From Tenericutes bacterium HGW-Tenericutes-5 (GTDB lineage Bacteria > Bacillota_I > Bacilli_A > Izemoplasmatales > Hujiaoplasmataceae), in NCBI GenBank assembly GCA_002839125.1, contig PGXI01000053.1:1-9665 (forward strand): a stretch of DNA of 9,665 nucleotides, given 5' to 3'. This document shows, piece by piece, positions 1 through 7,764 of the stretch. The notes beneath the pieces are model-generated. The model was not told the origin of the DNA, searched no databases, and saw only the letters and a program-made list of their open reading frames with translations. Position 1 is the first letter of the stretch. Every line of letters starts with the position of its first letter. A program made the translations under genes and the position numbers.

Positions 1-1
1 C

Positions 2-2230
2 AGAGAGATGAATAGTCTTCAAAAAAGACGTTTTAATTCTGAAGAAATAGCTCTTTCAAGTTTACCTATAGGGATTATTCTTTATGACGAAGAATTTAAT
101 ATTGTTTATGCCAATGCATTTGCTAAAGAAATATTTTCAAACGCTTTGGTTGATAGAACATTAAAAGTTATAAATAGAGATTTATTTGAAAATGTTTCAA
201 AGCGAATCGGTAAATTTACAACAGCTGTTTATGATAAGATTTATGATGCGGTTCATTATCCAAAAAATAACGCCATTTATCTTTTCGAAGTCACTGATCG
301 AGAGATGATAAAACAAAAATACTATGATTTTTCTGATGTTATTGGGGTAATGAGTTTAGACAATTTTAATGAGGCTACTTCTAATCTTGACTTTCAAGTA
401 AAAGCTAACATCCAAGGGCTACTTTTGTCAGCTCTTAATTCATGGTGTTCATCAAACAATATCTATTTTATTAACTTAAGACCAGAAAAATCTGTTATTA
501 TGATGGACAGAAAAAAACTCGATGAGTTGATGAAAAATCAGTTTACAATTTTGAATATCATCAGTAAAATAGCTAATGATAATGATGTTAGAGTTACTCT
601 TTCTATTGGGATAGCGGCTTTTGAAGTTTCGCCACCAGAACTAGGAGAAGCAGCTGAAGAAGCTTTAAAACTGGCAATCGCCCGTGGTGGAGACCAAGCG
701 GTTGTTAACCTTAAAAATCAACCAATAAAATTCTTTGGTGGAAAAACTAATACAGTAGAAAAAAGATCAAAGATTTCAGCCAAAGTTAATTCAAGGGCAC
801 TTGAAGATTTCTTTAATGAAAGAAGCAATATCTTTATTATGCCTCATAAAGGAACCGATTTAGACGCCTTAGGAGCAGCCGTTGGTTTATTAGAAATGGC
901 TTTAACTAAAAACAAGAATTCCAAAATAGTATTAGATTTCGATAATGTTGATCAGACTACTGCAAAGTTAATTAATATGTTGAATCAAGAATATATTAAA
1001 TTGCTTGATTATTTGATTGACCCTGAAGATGCTTTAGAACAAATTAACCATAATTCATTATTAGTTTTGGTTGACCATCATTCTCCATCACAATCGAATG
1101 TACCTTTACTTACTGAAAAAACAAAACATATTGTTGTGATTGATCACCACAGAAGACTCGATAATGCTATAACCGATATGTTAATGAACTATGTTGAACC
1201 ATATGCATCATCATCAGTTGAACTTGTCACAGAATTAATCGATTTCTTTAGAGAAGAAGTTGAACTTGACCCTTTTGAAGCAACAATTATGTTAGCCGGA
1301 ATGATGATTGATACGAACAATTTTACAGTTCATACCGGAGCTAGAACCTTTGAAACAGCGGCAAAATTACGACTTTTTGGCGCTGATCCTGGAAAGGCTA
1401 AATTGATTTTAAGAGAATCATTAGATGATATTAAAACTAAATCCAATTTGGTTAACAGAGCAAAGATAATAAACAATCATTTTGCGATTACTTTGCTTGA
1501 AAAACAAGATATTACCGATCGAGTCCAACTAGCTAAAACCGCTGATGAACTACTAGAAATCGATAATATTATAGCTGCTTTCGCGATTGGCTTCATCAGT
1601 AATGAAACAGTTGCGGTTTCAGCACGATCTATCAACAATTTCAACGTTCAAATTGTCATGGAAAAATTTGGTGGTGGCGGACATATGAATAACGCCGCAG
1701 CACAAGTTAAGGATACTTCGCCAGAGAAAATTGCACATGAAATTGAACAAATTATCCATGAAAATTATAAGGAGGATACAATAATGAAACTAATTCTTAT
1801 AAAAGACGTAAAAGGTAAAGGTAAGAAAGGCGATGTTATCGAAGTAGCTACTGGATACGGTAATTATCTTCTAACATCAAAGCATGCTATAGCTGCTAAC
1901 CAAGCAAACCTAAAGAGTCTTAATGAAGAGATTGAAAAACAAAAACAAGATGCTAATAAAGAATATCAAAACGCCTTAGAATTAAAGAAAGATATTGAAG
2001 AGAGTCCAATTAAACTTTATGTTAAAATTGGTGAATCAGGAAAATTGTTTGGCTCAATCAGTTCAAAACAAATAGCTGATGAATTAAAGAAAGTTTACAA
2101 TATTTCAATTGATAAAAGAAAAATAGATTTAGATGATAATATCAATTCTTTAGGGAATTATGATGTTAGTATAAAACTACATAAGGATGTTAACGCCAAT
2201 ATAAGTATACAAGTCCTTGAACAAGAATAG
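2..2230 (+). CDS. gdpP: GdpP c-di-AMP phosphodiesterase fused in frame to ribosomal protein L9 (5' partial)
   Basis: Hydrolyses the second messenger c-di-AMP to pApA at the membrane. Residues are counted from the first ATG in the window, at 8. A PAS domain (about 15-85) and a degenerate GGDEF domain (about 95-235, no GGDEF signature) precede the DHH phosphoesterase, with metal ligands H280, D284, D286, D356 and the D379-H380-H381 motif. The DHHA1 domain carries the glycine-rich GGGGH motif at 555-559. The family normally begins with two membrane helices; none is seen. The frame stays open to the left edge (codons AGA GAG before the ATG), so the true start most likely lies upstream and the ATG at 8 is internal. 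After residue 592 there is no stop: the frame continues into a complete L9 (593-740) and ends at TAG. The order gdpP-rplI-dnaB is the Bacillus order, but there gdpP and rplI are separate genes. Family assignment is very secure; whether a fused protein accumulates is open. Confidence 0.93.
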   Translation, partial: REMNSLQKRRFNSEEIALSSLPIGIILYDEEFNIVYANAFAKEIFSNALVDRTLKVINRDLFENVSKRIGKFTTAVYDKIYDAVHYPKNNAIYLFEVTDREMIKQKYYDFSDVIGVMSLDNFNEATSNLDFQVKANIQGLLLSALNSWCSSNNIYFINLRPEKSVIMMDRKKLDELMKNQFTILNIISKIANDNDVRVTLSIGIAAFEVSPPELGEAAEEALKLAIARGGDQAVVNLKNQPIKFFGGKTNTVEKRSKISAKVNSRALEDFFNERSNIFIMPHKGTDLDALGAAVGLLEMALTKNKNSKIVLDFDNVDQTTAKLINMLNQEYIKLLDYLIDPEDALEQINHNSLLVLVDHHSPSQSNVPLLTEKTKHIVVIDHHRRLDNAITDMLMNYVEPYASSSVELVTELIDFFREEVELDPFEATIMLAGMMIDTNNFTVHTGARTFETAAKLRLFGADPGKAKLILRESLDDIKTKSNLVNRAKIINNHFAITLLEKQDITDRVQLAKTADELLEIDNIIAAFAIGFISNETVAVSARSINNFNVQIVMEKFGGGGHMNNAAAQVKDTSPEKIAHEIEQIIHENYKEDTIMKLILIKDVKGKGKKGDVIEVATGYGNYLLTSKHAIAANQANLKSLNEEIEKQKQDANKEYQNALELKKDIEESPIKLYVKIGESGKLFGSISSKQIADELKKVYNISIDKRKIDLDDNINSLGNYDVSIKLHKDVNANISIQVLEQE
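1769..1775 (+). promoter_or_regulatory. Internal ribosome-binding site for L9
   Basis: The sequence AAGGAGG is a perfect match to the core anti-Shine-Dalgarno complement. It lies 8 bases before ATG 1784, inside the gdpP reading frame, where it is read as Lys-Glu. It is the strongest such site in the window; the others are mostly of the AGGTGA type. It supports translation of L9 as a separate protein. Confidence 0.88.
1784..2230 (+). CDS. rplI: Ribosomal protein L9 (nested, in-frame start within the gdpP fusion)
   Basis: L9 binds 23S rRNA in the large subunit and helps maintain reading-frame fidelity. From ATG 1784 the product is 148 residues, the normal length of bacterial L9. It has the N-terminal rRNA-binding domain (residues 1-50, beginning MKLILIKDVKGKGKKGDVIE), the long exposed connecting helix (about 45-75, rich in Lys, Glu and Gln) and the C-terminal domain with the signature GKLFGSISSKQIA and a following DKRKI. 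The perfect AAGGAGG 8 bases upstream fixes this start. One residue is missing, relative to the usual GYARNFL pattern, in the loop that reads GYGNYLL. The dnaB start follows 11 bases after the stop, so the two are probably co-translated. I list it separately because the start signals are intact even though the frame is continuous with gdpP. Confidence 0.85.
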   Translation: MKLILIKDVKGKGKKGDVIEVATGYGNYLLTSKHAIAANQANLKSLNEEIEKQKQDANKEYQNALELKKDIEESPIKLYVKIGESGKLFGSISSKQIADELKKVYNISIDKRKIDLDDNINSLGNYDVSIKLHKDVNANISIQVLEQE

Positions 2231-2241
2231 GAAGGTAAATT

Positions 2242-3564
2242 ATGGAATCATTGCTCTATAGCTTAGAAGCGGAAGAATCTGTCTTAGGTTCTGTTTTCTT
2301 CAATAATAATGAGATGCATGTTATTGCTGACAAATTGTTAGTTGATGATTTTTATAGTCCTAGCAATCAAATAATATATAAAGCGATGTTAAAACTATTT
2401 CATAATAACAACGCTATTGATATTATTACTGTAATCACATATTTAGAGAATATTAATAACCTTGAAAAAGTTGGTGGTAGAGATTATATCATCAACCTCG
2501 CTTCCGTGGTTCCTTCAACAGCCAACCTATTAGAATATGTAAATATCGTTAAAGATAGATCAGTTTTAAGAAGACTGCAAGAAAAATTTAATGATCTTAT
2601 AGTTCAATCAAAACAGGTTGAAGACGCGCCTCATTTTATCGACCAAGTAGAAAAAGAAATTTTTGAAATAACTAAAAACCGTCGAACATCTGACTTCGTT
2701 AAAGTAGCCGATATCGCTGAGGAAACTATCAATAAACTAGCTGAAAGAGAACGCGTTGTCGACAATGTTACAGGACTAGACACAAGATATAAAGCTTTTA
2801 ATAACTATACTTTAGGTCTTCAACCTTCCGACCTTTTGATTATAGCAGCGCGACCAGGTGTTGGTAAGACAGCCTTCGCTTTGAATCTAGCATTGAATGT
2901 CGGTTCTTTGGAAAAAAGACCGCACATTGCTTTTTTCTCTTTGGAAATGGGCGTAGAACAATTATTACTAAGACTTCTTAGCGCTCAAGCGCAAATCTCA
3001 AATACAAAACTGAGAAAAGCAGATCTTTCCGCATCAGAATGGGAAAGACTTCAAGCTGCTGTAAGCAATTTAAGAGATACTAATCTCTATTTTGATGATT
3101 CCGGTACTGTTGAAGTTATGGATTTGAGAAGCAAATGTCGTAAGATGAAACAAAACGGAACTTTAGATTTAGTTATTGTCGATTACTTGCAATTATTAAG
3201 TGGTTCTGGAGTTTATAAAGGTAATAGAGTTCAAGAAGTATCAGAAATATCTCGGGTTCTAAAGGAAATGGCTCGTGAATTAAAGGTACCAGTAGTAGCT
3301 TTAAGTCAGTTATCAAGAAGTATTGAACAACGTAAAGGGGACGATAAACGTCCAAAAATGTCTGACTTGAGAGAGTCTGGATCAATTGAACAAGATGCTG
3401 ATATCATCATCTTCCTTTATGTTAAAGACGAAGATAATGATGATGAAAGAAAAAGAAATTTAACGCAATTTTCAGTTGCGAAGAACCGGCATGGAACACC
3501 TGGAGATTTTCAATTAATTTTTAATAAGGAAACTTCTAAATTCAACTCTTATTCCGGTGACTAA
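2242..3564 (+). CDS. dnaB: Replicative DNA helicase DnaB (DnaC in Bacillus naming)
   Basis: Hexameric 5'-3' helicase that unwinds DNA at the replication fork and recruits primase. The 440 residues match the family length. The N-terminal primase-interacting domain (about 5-110) contains EAEESVLGS, and a linker helix follows. The RecA-like motor domain (about 170-440) carries Walker A ARPGVGKT (203-210, K209), the SLEMG motif, Walker B ending in D314 (DYLQLL), the SQLSR motif (355-359) and the RESGSIEQDADI block. The C-terminal KNRHGTPG includes K414 and R416, which correspond to the lysine and arginine finger acting on the neighbouring subunit's nucleotide. The start is 11 bases after the L9 stop; its GGAAGG site differs from the AGGTGA type used by its neighbours and is complementary to the small-RNA candidate at 7765-7857. 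No intein or insertion is visible. Confidence 0.97.
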   Translation: MESLLYSLEAEESVLGSVFFNNNEMHVIADKLLVDDFYSPSNQIIYKAMLKLFHNNNAIDIITVITYLENINNLEKVGGRDYIINLASVVPSTANLLEYVNIVKDRSVLRRLQEKFNDLIVQSKQVEDAPHFIDQVEKEIFEITKNRRTSDFVKVADIAEETINKLAERERVVDNVTGLDTRYKAFNNYTLGLQPSDLLIIAARPGVGKTAFALNLALNVGSLEKRPHIAFFSLEMGVEQLLLRLLSAQAQISNTKLRKADLSASEWERLQAAVSNLRDTNLYFDDSGTVEVMDLRSKCRKMKQNGTLDLVIVDYLQLLSGSGVYKGNRVQEVSEISRVLKEMARELKVPVVALSQLSRSIEQRKGDDKRPKMSDLRESGSIEQDADIIIFLYVKDEDNDDERKRNLTQFSVAKNRHGTPGDFQLIFNKETSKFNSYSGD

Positions 3565-3579
3565 GAAAGGTGATACACA

Positions 3580-4644
3580 ATGTTACAAGAACGATTAGAA
3601 CAACTTGAGAATAGATACATAGAAATCGCGCTTTTAATGGGCAAACCAGAGATTGCTACCGATATAAAAAAAGTTACTGAATTAGCTAAAGAATATTCGA
3701 AATTAGAAAAACCTGTATTGAAGTTTCGTGAATATAAACAAATTTTAGAATCCTTAGACGGTTTAAAAGACATGTCTAAAGACAAAGATCCTGAAATTAA
3801 AGAAATGGCTGAAATGGAGCTTGAATCTAGTAGAGAAAGAATGATTCAATTAGAAGAAGAATTAGAACTTTTACTAATACCAAAAGATCCAAATGATGAA
3901 AAGAATGTTATCGTGGAAATCCGTGGTGCAGCCGGTGGAGATGAAGCCAATATTTTTGCTGGTGATTTATTCAGAATGTACTCAAAATATGCTGAAGCTA
4001 TGGATTGGAAAATTGAATTATTATACGCTGAACAAAAAGAAGCTGGTGGATTTAGTCAGATTGAGTTTATGGTTACAGGCGATAGCGTTTATTCATATCT
4101 AAAGTATGAATCTGGAGTTCACCGCGTTCAGAGAGTACCGCAAACAGAATCTAGCGGTAGAATTCATACTTCGACCGCAACTGTAGTAGTTTTACCAGAA
4201 GCCGAGGAGATCGATTTCGAGTTGGACATGGAAGACGTTAGAGTAGATACTTTCTGTTCATCAGGACCAGGTGGCCAATCAGTAAATACTACTAAATCTG
4301 CAGTTAGAGTAACGCATGTACCAACAAATACAGTTGCTCAATGTCAAGACGGTAAATCTCAACACGAAAATAAAGCTTCAGCTTTAAGAATCTTGAGATC
4401 TAGACTTTATGACCAAATGTTACAAGCTAAACTTGAAAAAGAAGGCGAAGAAAGAAAATCTAAAATTGGTAGTGGGGATAGAAGTGAAAAAATTAGAACT
4501 TACAACTATCCGCAAAACCGAGTTACTGATCATAGAATAAATTTGACAATCCAACAATTAGACAGAATAATCGATGGAAAACTAGATTCAGTTATCGAAG
4601 CTTTGATATCTGAAGAACAAAAAAGAAAGTTGGCTAAACAATAA
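3580..4644 (+). CDS. prfA: Peptide chain release factor 1 (RF1)
   Basis: Recognises UAA and UAG in the ribosomal A site and triggers release of the finished peptide. The 354 residues are full length. The codon-recognition motif is P187-Q188-T189, within HRVQRVPQTESSGRIHTS. The PxT form marks RF1; RF2 has SPF. The catalytic GGQ is G231-G232-Q233 within SSGPGGQSVNTT. The N-terminal helical domain (about 1-100) and the C-terminal segment with YNYPQNRVTDHR are both present. An AAAGGTGA ribosome-binding site at 3566-3573 precedes ATG 3580, and the gap to dnaB is only 15 bases. The stop codon shares its last base with the prmC start. All stops in this window are UAA or UAG, so RF1 alone could terminate every gene here. 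Confidence 0.97.
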   Translation: MLQERLEQLENRYIEIALLMGKPEIATDIKKVTELAKEYSKLEKPVLKFREYKQILESLDGLKDMSKDKDPEIKEMAEMELESSRERMIQLEEELELLLIPKDPNDEKNVIVEIRGAAGGDEANIFAGDLFRMYSKYAEAMDWKIELLYAEQKEAGGFSQIEFMVTGDSVYSYLKYESGVHRVQRVPQTESSGRIHTSTATVVVLPEAEEIDFELDMEDVRVDTFCSSGPGGQSVNTTKSAVRVTHVPTNTVAQCQDGKSQHENKASALRILRSRLYDQMLQAKLEKEGEERKSKIGSGDRSEKIRTYNYPQNRVTDHRINLTIQQLDRIIDGKLDSVIEALISEEQKRKLAKQ

Positions 4645-5492
4645 TGTTAAGTTATAAAGAAGTTCTAAAAAACGCTAAAACTCTTACCAGAAAAAAAGGG
4701 AAAGAATCAAGCGCTACTGAACTTCTTTTTCTTGAGTTTTCTCAGCTTTCACCAAGCGAACTATATTTAAAATATGAAGAACAAATGCCGGAAGCCGCAA
4801 TTGGAAGTTTTCATGAAGCTTTGGAAAAGTATCTTGAAAAAAACATTCCTGTCCAACAAATCATCGGGTATGTATATTTCTACGGATATAAATTTCTAGT
4901 AAAGAATACAGCTCTAATTCCCCGCTTTGAAACAGAAGAATTAGTCGCAAACACTCTTTATTATTATGATGAATTTTTTAATGGCAAAGAGGTAGATGTT
5001 GTCGATGTAGGAACAGGTTCTGGATGCTTAGCCATATCTTTGGCTAAAGAAGAGAGTAAAATGAGTTTAACCGCCACAGACATTAGCGTTGAAGCTTTGG
5101 ACTTAGCTAAAGAGAATGCCTTAAAATTAGAGGCTAAAGTCGATTTTATTCAAGGTGATATGCTTAAGCCTTTGTTTGGAAAAAAGTTTGATATTTTAGT
5201 TTCGAATCCACCTTATATTCCAAACAAAGAAGAAGTGGATCCAATAATCTATGATAATGAACCTCATATTGCCTTATTTGGTGGAGAAGACGGACTTGAT
5301 TTTTATCGTCAAATCCTCAAAGATGCAAATCAAATACTAAAAGAAAAAGCAATGATAGCTTTTGAGCATGCTTATGATAAAATGGAAGAACTTCAAAAAA
5401 TAGCTAAGTATTACTTTCCTAATGCAAGAGTGATTACTTTAAAAGATATGCAAAAGAAAGATCGAATGACGTTTATATTTATTGGATTTTAA
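4644..5492 (+). CDS. prmC: Release factor glutamine methyltransferase PrmC (HemK)
   Basis: S-adenosylmethionine-dependent enzyme that N5-methylates the glutamine of the GGQ motif in release factors, raising their activity. Its substrate RF1 is encoded immediately upstream and overlaps it by one base (TAATG), which suggests translational coupling. An N-terminal helical substrate-binding domain (about 1-95) precedes the Rossmann methyltransferase fold, with the cofactor loop DVGTGSGCLAIS (from D121) and the catalytic NPPY at 188-191, in SNPPYIPNKEEVDP. The FGGEDGLDFYR block after it is also typical of PrmC, as opposed to unrelated adenine methyltransferases that share NPPY. The 282 residues are the usual length. 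It is the last gene of its unit; a terminator lies immediately downstream. Confidence 0.96.
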   Translation: MLSYKEVLKNAKTLTRKKGKESSATELLFLEFSQLSPSELYLKYEEQMPEAAIGSFHEALEKYLEKNIPVQQIIGYVYFYGYKFLVKNTALIPRFETEELVANTLYYYDEFFNGKEVDVVDVGTGSGCLAISLAKEESKMSLTATDISVEALDLAKENALKLEAKVDFIQGDMLKPLFGKKFDILVSNPPYIPNKEEVDPIIYDNEPHIALFGGEDGLDFYRQILKDANQILKEKAMIAFEHAYDKMEELQKIAKYYFPNARVITLKDMQKKDRMTFIFIGF

Positions 5493-5496
5493 AATG

Positions 5497-5519
5497 AAGC
5501 GGGATTAATCTCGCTTTTT
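5497..5519 (+). terminator. Intrinsic terminator after prmC
   Basis: An 8-bp stem pairs AAGCGGGA (5497-5504) with TCTCGCTT (5509-5516), containing one G-U pair. The loop is TTAA, and a five-T run (5515-5519) overlaps the stem base. It begins 5 bases after the prmC stop and is followed by the topA promoter, so it should close the gdpP-rplI-dnaB-prfA-prmC unit. Confidence 0.87.
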
Positions 5520-5528
5520 AATTTGTCA

Positions 5529-5548
5529 TAATAATATATATATTATTA
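5529..5548. repeat. Perfect 20-bp A/T palindrome upstream of topA
   Basis: TAATAATATATATATTATTA is identical to its reverse complement over all 20 bases and stops pairing on both sides. It lies between the prmC terminator and the topA -35 box, 35 bases upstream of the latter. It could be a protein-binding site or a cruciform-prone tract. It could also be a chance product of an AT-rich gap, because the alternating TA core is palindromic by nature. Confidence 0.45.
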
Positions 5549-5583
5549 AGGAAAAAGGACACATTTTTCTCAAATAAAAAAAG

Positions 5584-5611
5584 TTGACAATTGAAAAATA
5601 ATGCGTATATT
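5584..5611 (+). promoter_or_regulatory. sigma-A-type promoter of topA
   Basis: A consensus -35 box TTGACA (5584-5589) is followed after 16 bases by TATATT (5606-5611). Overlapping alternatives such as TATATA at 5611 are possible. An A-rich tract directly upstream could act as an UP element. The expected transcript starts near 5618-5620, leaving a leader of only about a dozen bases with the ribosome-binding site GAGGTGA at 5622-5628. Confidence 0.8.
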
Positions 5612-5631
5612 ATATAAGGGCGAGGTGAATT

Positions 5632-7704
5632 ATGGCGAATAAAGTTGTAATCGTAGAATCTCCATCCAAGTCAAAAACAATTAAACAATACTTAGGTAAA
5701 GATTATTTAGTTACTGCAAGTGTTGGTCACATCAGAGATTTGGCTACGACTGGAAAGGGAGGATTAGGTATTGATATTGATAATGATTTCACTCCAAATT
5801 ATCAAATTCAACCTGATAAGAAGAAAATAGTAAATGAACTTAATAAATTAATTAGCACTGCCCAAGAAATCTATCTAGCGACCGACCCGGATCGCGAAGG
5901 AGAAGCGATTTCTTGGCATTTGTACGATACATTAAAAATTGGTAATAAGAAGGTAAGAAGAGTTGAATTTAATGAAATAACCAAAGATGCGATTCTAAGA
6001 GCGTTTGAAAACCCAAGAGATATTGATATGGATTTGGTATCTTCTCAAGAAACTAGAAGAATGCTGGATCGGATTATTGGCTTCAAACTTTCGAAGTTGT
6101 TAAATTCTAAAATTAAGTCAAAATCAGCAGGTAGAGTTCAATCAGCGGCTTTAAAACTAATAGTTGATTTAGAAAAAGAAATAAGCAGTTTTGTTCCAGA
6201 AGAGTATTATGAAATTTATGCAAAATTTGGTGAAATTGAAGCGCAGTTGGCAAAGATCAATAACGAAAAAGCGGATATTAAAACATCTGATGAAGCTAAT
6301 AAAATATTAAAAGGTTTAAAAGAATATTTCAAAGTGGCTAGTGTTGAGATTAAAGAAAGCAAATCATATCCAAAACCGGCATTAACAACATCTGCTTTAT
6401 ATCAAGCTGCTTCGTCAAAATATAAAATGTCCTCAAAGCACACAATGGCAATTGCTCAAAAACTATATGAAGGTATGGATATTGATGGTGAAACAGTTGG
6501 TCTTATAACTTACATGCGTACTGACTCAACGAGATTATCCGAAACATTTATTGAAGATACTAGACATTTTATCAAAGAAACCTTCGGTTCGAAATATCTA
6601 GGTTATTACCGAAAACCTAAGAATGCCGAAAATGCTCAAGATGCTCATGAAGCGATTAGACCTACAAGTCTAAAAAGAACACCAGAATCATTGAAACATA
6701 AACTTAAAACTCAAGAATATAAAATTTATAAACTAATTTATGATAAAGCTTTAGGGTCATTGATGAGTCCGGCTACTAATGAAGTCACTACCGTTATTTT
6801 CGAAAATAATAATAACCAGTTTAAAGCTTCAAGTTCTAAACCGATTTTTGATGGTTACTTAAAACTTACTAGAGACTATGAAAATGAATCAAGTGACAAA
6901 TTATCTGACCTTTCTATTTTTAAAGAAAACGATGAAATTAAGGCAGACGAAGTGTATGAAAAGCAATTGTTTACCAATCCACCATCAAGTTATACTGAAG
7001 CTAAATTGATTAAGGATATGGAAGAATTAGGTATAGGAAGACCTTCCACCTACGCTAACACATTAACGACTTTACAAGATCGTGGTTATGTTAAAGTGGA
7101 GAATAAAACTAAACTTATTCCTACTGATCAAGGAGTTCTAACTACCGAACAGCTAGATGAATTTTTCTCTGATTTTATCAGTGTTCATTACTCAAAAGAG
7201 ATGGAAGAATTCTTAGATAATATTGCAAATGGTGAGATTCAGCAACTAAAAGTATTAAAAGAATTTTATAATTACTTTATGCCTTTGGTAGAAAATGCAC
7301 AAAAGCATATGGTTAAAGTTAAAGCTAAAGAAACCGGTGAAGATTGTCCAGTTTGTGGTGAACCGATGGTTTGGCGTACAGGTAAGTATGGGGAATTTGA
7401 AGCTTGTTCTAATTACCCTACATGTAAGTATATTAAACCCCAAGAAAAAGAAAAAACTCCAACCTTTGATACTGATGTTACATGTCCAGAATGTAAGGAA
7501 GGAACTCTTGTAGTGAGAGTAGCGAAAAAAGGTAAGAACAAGGGTAATAAATTCTTAGCTTGCTCAAGATTTCCTAAATGCAAATATATTTCACCTTTGA
7601 AAATTGTAGAAGATGAATGCCCAAAATGTAAAAGTGTTGTAGTTAAAAATGAATTAGATGAAGTATTTTGCCTTGACGGTTCTGATTGCAATCACAAGCA
7701 ATAA
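5632..7704 (+). CDS. topA: DNA topoisomerase I (type IA)
   Basis: Relaxes negative supercoils by cutting one strand through a 5'-phosphotyrosine. The 690 residues match the Firmicute enzyme. The Toprim domain carries E9 in VIVESPSKSKTI and the metal site D85-x-D87-x-E89 in TDPDREGEAISWHL. The catalytic tyrosine is Y294 in LITYMRTDSTRLS, followed by the HEAIRPT block and IGRPSTYA. The C-terminus has three four-cysteine zinc ribbons: C572/C575/C592/C598, C618/C621/C644/C650 and C663/C666/C680/C686. These probably bind single-stranded DNA and possibly RNA polymerase. ATG 5632 is fixed by the GAGGTGA just upstream. The gene stands alone between its own promoter and the structured region downstream. 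That region holds the first recognisable terminator, so topA transcripts may run through to 7857. Confidence 0.97.
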   Translation: MANKVVIVESPSKSKTIKQYLGKDYLVTASVGHIRDLATTGKGGLGIDIDNDFTPNYQIQPDKKKIVNELNKLISTAQEIYLATDPDREGEAISWHLYDTLKIGNKKVRRVEFNEITKDAILRAFENPRDIDMDLVSSQETRRMLDRIIGFKLSKLLNSKIKSKSAGRVQSAALKLIVDLEKEISSFVPEEYYEIYAKFGEIEAQLAKINNEKADIKTSDEANKILKGLKEYFKVASVEIKESKSYPKPALTTSALYQAASSKYKMSSKHTMAIAQKLYEGMDIDGETVGLITYMRTDSTRLSETFIEDTRHFIKETFGSKYLGYYRKPKNAENAQDAHEAIRPTSLKRTPESLKHKLKTQEYKIYKLIYDKALGSLMSPATNEVTTVIFENNNNQFKASSSKPIFDGYLKLTRDYENESSDKLSDLSIFKENDEIKADEVYEKQLFTNPPSSYTEAKLIKDMEELGIGRPSTYANTLTTLQDRGYVKVENKTKLIPTDQGVLTTEQLDEFFSDFISVHYSKEMEEFLDNIANGEIQQLKVLKEFYNYFMPLVENAQKHMVKVKAKETGEDCPVCGEPMVWRTGKYGEFEACSNYPTCKYIKPQEKEKTPTFDTDVTCPECKEGTLVVRVAKKGKNKGNKFLACSRFPKCKYISPLKIVEDECPKCKSVVVKNELDEVFCLDGSDCNHKQ

Positions 7705-7730
7705 ATACTTGAAAATCTTCACAAAAACTT

Positions 7731-7753
7731 CATTTGTTATGTAATAAAAAATG
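7731..7753. repeat. Imperfect inverted repeat over the small-RNA promoter
   Basis: Ten bases (7731-7740, CATTTGTTAT) pair with ten (7744-7753) across a 3-base spacer, giving nine matches and one G/A mismatch. The repeat spans the proposed -35 box and spacer of the promoter at 7734-7760. It may be an operator; as RNA it would only be a weak A/U hairpin in the topA 3' end. Confidence 0.4.
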
Positions 7754-7760
7754 TGATAAT
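7734..7760 (+). promoter_or_regulatory. Extended -10 promoter for the small-RNA candidate
   Basis: GATAAT at 7755-7760 is preceded by TG one base away (TGTGATAAT), the extended -10 form. The -35 match is weak: TTGTTA at 7734-7739 matches 4 of 6 positions at a short 15-base spacing. The expected start is around 7765-7767, exactly where the first arm of the structured RNA begins. Confidence 0.6.
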
Positions 7761-7764
7761 ATAT

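Noticed and set aside
2..2230. UGA-as-tryptophan (genetic code 4)
   Set aside because: No in-frame TGA occurs in any gene and the tryptophans seen use TGG, so the standard bacterial code explains every gene.
3173..3385. Minus-strand open frames inside dnaB, prfA, topA, ftsY and ylxM (also 3561-3785, 7255-7443, 7413-7691, 8011-8199, 8413-8628, 8629-8853, 9072-9353)
   Set aside because: All lie opposite strongly conserved plus-strand genes and show no domain pattern. They read as low-complexity reverse complements, so they are shadows.
3893..4102. Plus-strand alternative frames within prfA (3893-4102) and topA (7295-7513)
   Set aside because: They overlap catalytic or structural parts of RF1 and the TopA zinc ribbons in another frame, and neither has recognisable protein features.
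5550..5570. Small GAAAAA/TTTTTC hairpin upstream of topA
   Set aside because: It has only six A/T-rich base pairs with a seven-base loop and no following T-run. This is expected by chance in such an AT-rich gap, and it lies upstream of the topA promoter.
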